Below the pieces are notes generated by a model, which made no database searches, had not been told where the DNA came from, and saw nothing but the letters and a program-made list of their open reading frames with translations. The translations under genes and the position numbers were made by a program. A stretch of DNA of 64,000 nt from Natronoarchaeum mannanilyticum (lineage in GTDB: Archaea > Halobacteriota > Halobacteria > Halobacteriales > Natronoarchaeaceae), in the NCBI RefSeq assembly GCF_039522665.1, contig NZ_BAAADV010000008.1:1-64000 (forward strand), written 5' to 3'. Shown in pieces: positions 59,700-64,000 of the stretch. Within the stretch, counting starts at the first letter, position 1. The number at the start of each line of letters is the position of its first letter.

Positions 59700-62585
59700 A
59701 TGACCTGGTCGGGGTCCGTGCTGCAATCGTCGCGCCTCTTGCTCGTCGGTCAGGCGGCGTGGCTCGACCAGTTCGCGGACCGTCTCTCGTCGAGCGTCGA
59801 CGCCACCGTCCGGACGGTTCGGACGACACCGGAAGCGCTCGACGCCGTTCGTCGCGGAACGGTCGACTGTGTCGTCACCGCCTACGCGCTCGACGAGACG
59901 ACGGGCGTCGAGGTACTCCGGACGATCCGGGCAGAAACCGAGACGCTGCCCGTCGTGCTGGGCGCGGCGTCGGGCAGCGATGCCGTCGCCAGCGAGGCGA
60001 TGGACGCCGGCGTCACCGATTACGTCGCCGTCGACGACGCGAGCGACGAGGCGCTCGACGACACGGTGACGGAACTGCTCCGCCGAACCGAGCGCGCCGT
60101 CAGGTCCGCGCGGCGAACCGCGACCCGGCGCGACCGGGCCAGGCAGTTCGAAGCGATGTTCCAGGACGTGCGGACGGCGACGTGGGTGCTCGACGCCGAC
60201 GGGGCGCTCGCTCGCGCGAACCGGCGAGCGCGCGAGCTAGTCCACGAGGAGATCACGAGCCTCGTCGGCGAACCGTTCTGGACGCTGCCGTGGTGGGACG
60301 GGGACGACGGGATCCGACAGGACGTCCGGCGGCTCGTCGAAACGGCCCTCCGGGGAACGTTCGGCAACGCGGTCGTCTCGCAGCCCCGCGACGCCGCCGA
60401 CCCGCGGGTGATCGATCTCTCGGTTCGGCCGGTCGAGAACGAAGCGGGCGAACTGGTCTCGATCGTCGTCAGGGGCGTCGACATCAGTGACCGCGTGGGC
60501 CTCGAACGCGAGCTGCGGCGCTCCGAGGAGCTCCACCGCGTCACGCTCAACAACATGACCGACACCGTCCTCATCACCGACGAGGGCGGCGAGTACACGT
60601 ACGTCTGTCCGAACGTGCATTTCATCTTCGGATACACCGCCGAGGAGATCCGCGAGCTCGGGACGATCGACGAACTGCTCGGCGAGGATCTGTTCGACCG
60701 CGAGGAGCTCGCCGAGGAGGGCGTGCTCAAGAACATCGAGTGCACCGCGACGGACAAGGCTGGCCGCGAGCACACGCTGCTCGTCAACGTCCGGGAGGTG
60801 TCGATTCAGGACGGTCGACTCCTCTACAGCTGTCGTGACATCACGACGCGCAAGCAGCGCGAGGACGCGCTGGCGACGCTGCAGGAGACCGCCCGCGAGT
60901 TCCTCTACGCCGGGACCCACCAGGAGATCGCCCAGCACGTCGTCGACAGCACGCCGGACGTGCTCGACGTCGACGCGAGCGCGGTCTACCTGTTCGACGC
61001 CGACGCGAACGACCTCCAACCCGCTGCGTACTCGCCGGCGATGACCGAACTGAACGGGCCGCTCCCGACGGTCCACGTCGACGGGACCGCCCTGCCGAGC
61101 CACAGCTTCGTCGAGGACGAACCGCTGTTCTTCGCGGACGTCCACGAGGCCGATCGGCTCGAAAACCGAGCGACGGACCTGCGCAGCACCGCGTACATCC
61201 CGCTGGGCGATCACGGCGTGTTCGTCGCGGGCTCCGAGCAGGTCGACGCGTTCAGTCAGGTGACGCGGGAGCTCGCCGATCTGCTCGCCGCGACCGCCGA
61301 GGCGGCGCTCGATCGGGTCTCGCGGGAGTCCCGGCTCCGCGAGCAGGAGCGCACGCTTCAGGAGCAAAACGACCAGCTCACCGCGCTCAATCGCACCAAC
61401 GAGACGATCCGCGAGATCGACCACGCGCTCGTGCAGGCCGAGACCCGCGAGGAGATCGATCACACGGTCTGTGAACTTCTGGCCGACGACGATCGGTTCA
61501 GCTTCGCGTGGATCGGCACCGTCGACCAGGCGACCGAGACGGTCGACCCCCGCGCGTGGGCCGGCGACGGACGGGGGTATCTGGACAGCCAGTCGTTCGA
61601 CGTCACGGAATCCGCGACCGAGCCCGCGGCCCGAACCGCTGCGACCGGCGAGGCCACCATGATCTCCAACGTCGCCGAGGGGCTGCGCGATGAGCCGTGG
61701 CGCAAGGAAGCGCTCGTCCGGGACTACCTCTCGGCGCTGAGCATCCCGCTGCGCTACAACGAGATCACCCACGGCGTCCTGACGGTGTACGCCGAGACCC
61801 GCGACGCGTTCGACGACACGGCCCAAGCGGTACTGGTCGAACTCGGCGAGACGATCGCCTCCGCGCTCAGCGCCATCGAGCGCAAGAACGCGCTCCTGAC
61901 GACGTCGATGACGCGCGTCGAACTGGCGGTCGACGATCCGTCGTTCGTCCTGTCGCGGCTCGCGCGGGACGCCGAGTGTACGCTGTCGTATCACGGCGGC
62001 GTCCAGCAGACCGCGGAGGGCAGTTACGTGTTCGTCACCGTGGACGACGCGTCGGTCGAATCCGTCGCGGACGTCGCCGCCGAACTGATTGCCGTCGACG
62101 ACGCCCGGCCGATCAGCGCCGACGGATCGGGCGGCGTTCTTCGCTTGAAACTCGCCGAACCGTTTCTCGCGCTGGAACTGGCCGACCACGGCGCCGTCTT
62201 CCGCGAGGCGACGGCGGATCCGTCCGCGACGACGCTCGTCGTCGACGTCCCGGGGAGCATCGACGTCCGGACCGTCACCCAGCTCGTCGGCGGGGCGTTC
62301 TCGGACGTCGAACTACGCTCCAAACAGTCGATCGACCAGGCGTCGGAACGGACGCTGTACGCTCAGGTCCTCGACGAGCTGACCGACCGCCAGCTCGAGG
62401 TCGTCCAGACGGCCTACTACAGCGGTTACTTCGAGTCGCCTCGCGACAGCACCGGCGAGGACGTCGCGGCGACGCTCGACATCTCGCCGCCCGCGTTCTA
62501 CCAGCACGTCCGGGCCGCTCAGCGGAAGCTGTTCGCCGCACTGTTCGATGGAAGCCACCATCCCGTCGCCGCGCTCCCCGAGTAG
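59700..62585 (+). CDS. Multi-domain PAS/GAF HTH-10 regulator (Bat-like)
   Basis: 961 residues from MTWSGSVLQ. N-terminal receiver-like domain (RLLLVGQAAWLDQF... VDCVVTAYALDETTGVEVLRTIR; the phospho-Asp is not clear), PAS at about 150-265 and 280-400, GAF at about 410-550 and 580-730, then a Bat-type effector and C-terminal HTH-10 LTDRQLEVVQTAYYSGYFESPRDSTGEDVAATLDISPPAFYQHVRAAQRKL. A sensor-regulator in one chain. Signal unknown. A longer start at 59640 is possible. Confidence 0.88.
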   Translation: MTWSGSVLQSSRLLLVGQAAWLDQFADRLSSSVDATVRTVRTTPEALDAVRRGTVDCVVTAYALDETTGVEVLRTIRAETETLPVVLGAASGSDAVASEAMDAGVTDYVAVDDASDEALDDTVTELLRRTERAVRSARRTATRRDRARQFEAMFQDVRTATWVLDADGALARANRRARELVHEEITSLVGEPFWTLPWWDGDDGIRQDVRRLVETALRGTFGNAVVSQPRDAADPRVIDLSVRPVENEAGELVSIVVRGVDISDRVGLERELRRSEELHRVTLNNMTDTVLITDEGGEYTYVCPNVHFIFGYTAEEIRELGTIDELLGEDLFDREELAEEGVLKNIECTATDKAGREHTLLVNVREVSIQDGRLLYSCRDITTRKQREDALATLQETAREFLYAGTHQEIAQHVVDSTPDVLDVDASAVYLFDADANDLQPAAYSPAMTELNGPLPTVHVDGTALPSHSFVEDEPLFFADVHEADRLENRATDLRSTAYIPLGDHGVFVAGSEQVDAFSQVTRELADLLAATAEAALDRVSRESRLREQERTLQEQNDQLTALNRTNETIREIDHALVQAETREEIDHTVCELLADDDRFSFAWIGTVDQATETVDPRAWAGDGRGYLDSQSFDVTESATEPAARTAATGEATMISNVAEGLRDEPWRKEALVRDYLSALSIPLRYNEITHGVLTVYAETRDAFDDTAQAVLVELGETIASALSAIERKNALLTTSMTRVELAVDDPSFVLSRLARDAECTLSYHGGVQQTAEGSYVFVTVDDASVESVADVAAELIAVDDARPISADGSGGVLRLKLAEPFLALELADHGAVFREATADPSATTLVVDVPGSIDVRTVTQLVGGAFSDVELRSKQSIDQASERTLYAQVLDELTDRQLEVVQTAYYSGYFESPRDSTGEDVAATLDISPPAFYQHVRAAQRKLFAALFDGSHHPVAALPE

Positions 62586-62706
62586 GTTCAATAACAAACC
62601 TTCATATTGGGAACCGGTTCGGTAACGAACAGCCGAATATTCCCTTATACACTTATTATCCTTTGGTAGAGCGACCGGGCACGAACGCCGGCGCTCGCGA
62701 CCAACA

Positions 62707-62850
62707 ATGAAAGATGTCAAAGTGGACCCCGGCGAGAAGAGCCCCTACGAATGCTTCGAGTGCGGTAACATCGTCCGGTCGGCGGACAACCCCGACTACT
62801 GTCCCGACTGCGGCGGCGAGATGCGCAATCGCCGCACGCCGATCGAGTAA
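62707..62850 (+). CDS. Small rubrerythrin-like zinc ribbon protein
   Basis: 47 residues: [36 protein letters not shown]. Two CxxC knuckles for Zn or Fe (rubredoxin type). Family annotated rubrerythrin-like/DUF7129 in halophiles. Ends 2 bp before the next gene, so the two are co-expressed. Confidence 0.88.
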   Translation: MKDVKVDPGEKSPYECFECGNIVRSADNPDYCPDCGGEMRNRRTPIE

Positions 62851-62852
62851 TC

Positions 62853-64000
62853 GTGGCTTCCGACTCGGAGGGTAGTCGCGACGGCCAGTCGGCGCCGGCA
62901 GCATCGTCGACGTCGTCCGAACCGGAATCCGCCGTCGAGACGGCCCGCCGACAGCTCAAACGGGCCGCCGACCGGCTCGACATCGACCCGAACGTCGTCG
63001 AACGGTTGAGACACCCGACGACGGTCACTGAGGTCACGGTGCCGATCGAGCGCGACGACGGGACCGTCGAGGTGTTCACCGGCTATCGGGCTCAGCACGA
63101 CAGCGTCCGCGGACCCTACAAGGGCGGCCTCCGCTACCACCCCGACGTCACCCGCGACGAGTGCGTCGGCCTCGGGATGTGGATGACCTGGAAGTGCGCG
63201 GTGATGGACCTGCCGTTCGGTGGCGCGAAAGGCGGCATCGCCGTCGACCCGAAGTCGCTCAGCGCCGAGGAGAAGGAGCGGCTCACCCGCCGGTTCGCCG
63301 AGGAAATCCGGGAGGTGATCGGCCCCACGGTCGATATTCCTGCGCCGGACATGGGAACCGACCCGCAGACGATGGCGTGGCTGATGGACGCCTACTCGAT
63401 GCAGCAAGGCGAGACGATCCCCGGCGTCGTGACGGGCAAGCCGCCCGTGATCGGCGGCAGCGAGGGGCGCCAGGAAGCGCCGGGCCGCAGCGTCGCGATC
63501 GTCACCGAGCGGGTCTGCGACCACTACGACCGCCCGCTCGAAGACACCACGGTCGCAGTCCAGGGGTACGGGAGCGTCGGCGCCAACGCCGCCCGTCTGC
63601 TCGACGAGTGGGGCGCCACGATCGTCGCCGTGAGCGACGTCAACGGCGCGATGTACGATCCCGACGGCATCGATACGCAGGCGGTGCCCTCACACGACGA
63701 GGAGCCGGAAGCCGTCACCGACCACGCCGATACGGTGATCGGCAACGACGAGCTCCTGACGCTCGACGTCGACGTGCTGATCCCGGCGGCGCTGGGCAAC
63801 GTCATCACCGAGGCGAACGCCGACGCGATCGCCGCGGATATCGTCGTCGAAGGGGCGAACGGCCCGACGACGTCGACCGGCGACGCGATCCTGGCCGAGC
63901 GGGGCGTCCACGTCGTCCCCGACATCCTGGCGAACGCCGGCGGCGTCACGGTGAGCTACTTCGAGTGGCTTCAGGACATCAACCGGCGCGCGTGGTCGCT
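62853..64000 (+). CDS. gdhA: Glu/Leu/Phe/Val dehydrogenase, glutamate dehydrogenase-like (partial)
   Basis: At least 382 residues, cut by the window end. GTG start at 62853. N-terminal 30 residues are Ser/Ala/Glu-rich. [20 protein letters not shown] (catalytic region Lys), [30 protein letters not shown], nucleotide-binding [17 protein letters not shown] and [13 protein letters not shown]. Converts glutamate and 2-oxoglutarate with NAD(P). The last residues seen ([13 protein letters not shown]) are near the C-terminal part. Confidence 0.95.
   Translation, partial: MASDSEGSRDGQSAPAASSTSSEPESAVETARRQLKRAADRLDIDPNVVERLRHPTTVTEVTVPIERDDGTVEVFTGYRAQHDSVRGPYKGGLRYHPDVTRDECVGLGMWMTWKCAVMDLPFGGAKGGIAVDPKSLSAEEKERLTRRFAEEIREVIGPTVDIPAPDMGTDPQTMAWLMDAYSMQQGETIPGVVTGKPPVIGGSEGRQEAPGRSVAIVTERVCDHYDRPLEDTTVAVQGYGSVGANAARLLDEWGATIVAVSDVNGAMYDPDGIDTQAVPSHDEEPEAVTDHADTVIGNDELLTLDVDVLIPAALGNVITEANADAIAADIVVEGANGPTTSTGDAILAERGVHVVPDILANAGGVTVSYFEWLQDINRRAWS

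Noticed and set aside
1-64000. tRNA genes, riboswitches and CRISPR arrays were looked for.
   Set aside because: I saw no cloverleaf with a T-loop motif, no riboswitch core and no array by eye. A tRNAscan and Infernal run would be decisive; any hit would change this.

Overview
The window reads as haloarchaeal DNA. Coding is dense and GC-rich, proteins are acidic, start codons lie close behind TATA-like boxes with almost no Shine-Dalgarno sequences, and there are halobacterial families such as HalOD1, HTH-10, Orc1/Cdc6 and TauE/SafE. The first 30 bases are the exact 5' end of a 16S rRNA gene on the minus strand. The window therefore starts at an rRNA operon and reads away from it through the rRNA promoter. 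An Orc1/Cdc6 replication origin and a ParA partition locus lie on the same stretch. I cannot tell chromosome from large secondary replicon, and I cannot name the genus.

Region by region: 1-600 is the rRNA leader and promoter. 633-2068 holds a PfpI-like protein with an internal deletion and an F420-type oxidoreductase. About 2.5-26 kb is a sulfur and thiol-redox island. It has two rhodanese/metallo-beta-lactamase fusions, two TauE/SafE exporters, two YeeE/YedE half-transporters, a PiT/CysP-like permease, two TusA carriers, a DsrE-like protein, an SQR-like flavoprotein with DUF1641, three thioredoxins and a thioredoxin reductase. It also has a DsbA-like lipobox-free Tat protein beside three cysteine-motif membrane proteins, two paralogous HTH regulators, DUF302 and methyltransferases. 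Most promoters in this island carry the same box, TATTGTG. The box sits either just upstream of BRE/TATA or between TATA and the start, which suggests one regulon with activated and repressed arms.

26-29 kb holds a decayed IS6-like element, a ParA gene with an acidic partner, and a centromere-like array of 9-bp iterons in clusters about every 100 bp. A further cluster lies at 35.3 kb. 29-51 kb is mixed accessory genome: pirin, superoxide dismutase, Fic, HTH regulators, two ABC exporter systems, two FAD monooxygenases and small membrane proteins. 51.9-54.6 kb is a replication origin: orc1/cdc6 flanked by about ten ORB-like repeats around an AT-rich palindromic core. 54.7-64 kb holds a MetE-like methyltransferase, a MazE/PIN toxin-antitoxin pair, an MDR oxidoreductase, an amidohydrolase, a large PAS/GAF/HTH-10 regulator, a rubredoxin-like zinc ribbon, and a glutamate dehydrogenase cut by the window end.

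Within the island the genes suggest import of thiosulfate or another sulfur oxyanion, hand-off of sulfane sulfur through rhodanese, TusA and DsrE, oxidation of persulfide or sulfide (ETHE1-like and SQR-like enzymes), export of sulfite through TauE, and thioredoxin-based reduction. Several genes show in-frame deletions or fusions at short direct repeats (PfpI, aminotransferase, a CoA-disulfide-reductase leader fused to an M20 peptidase). This points to recent small-scale rearrangement.
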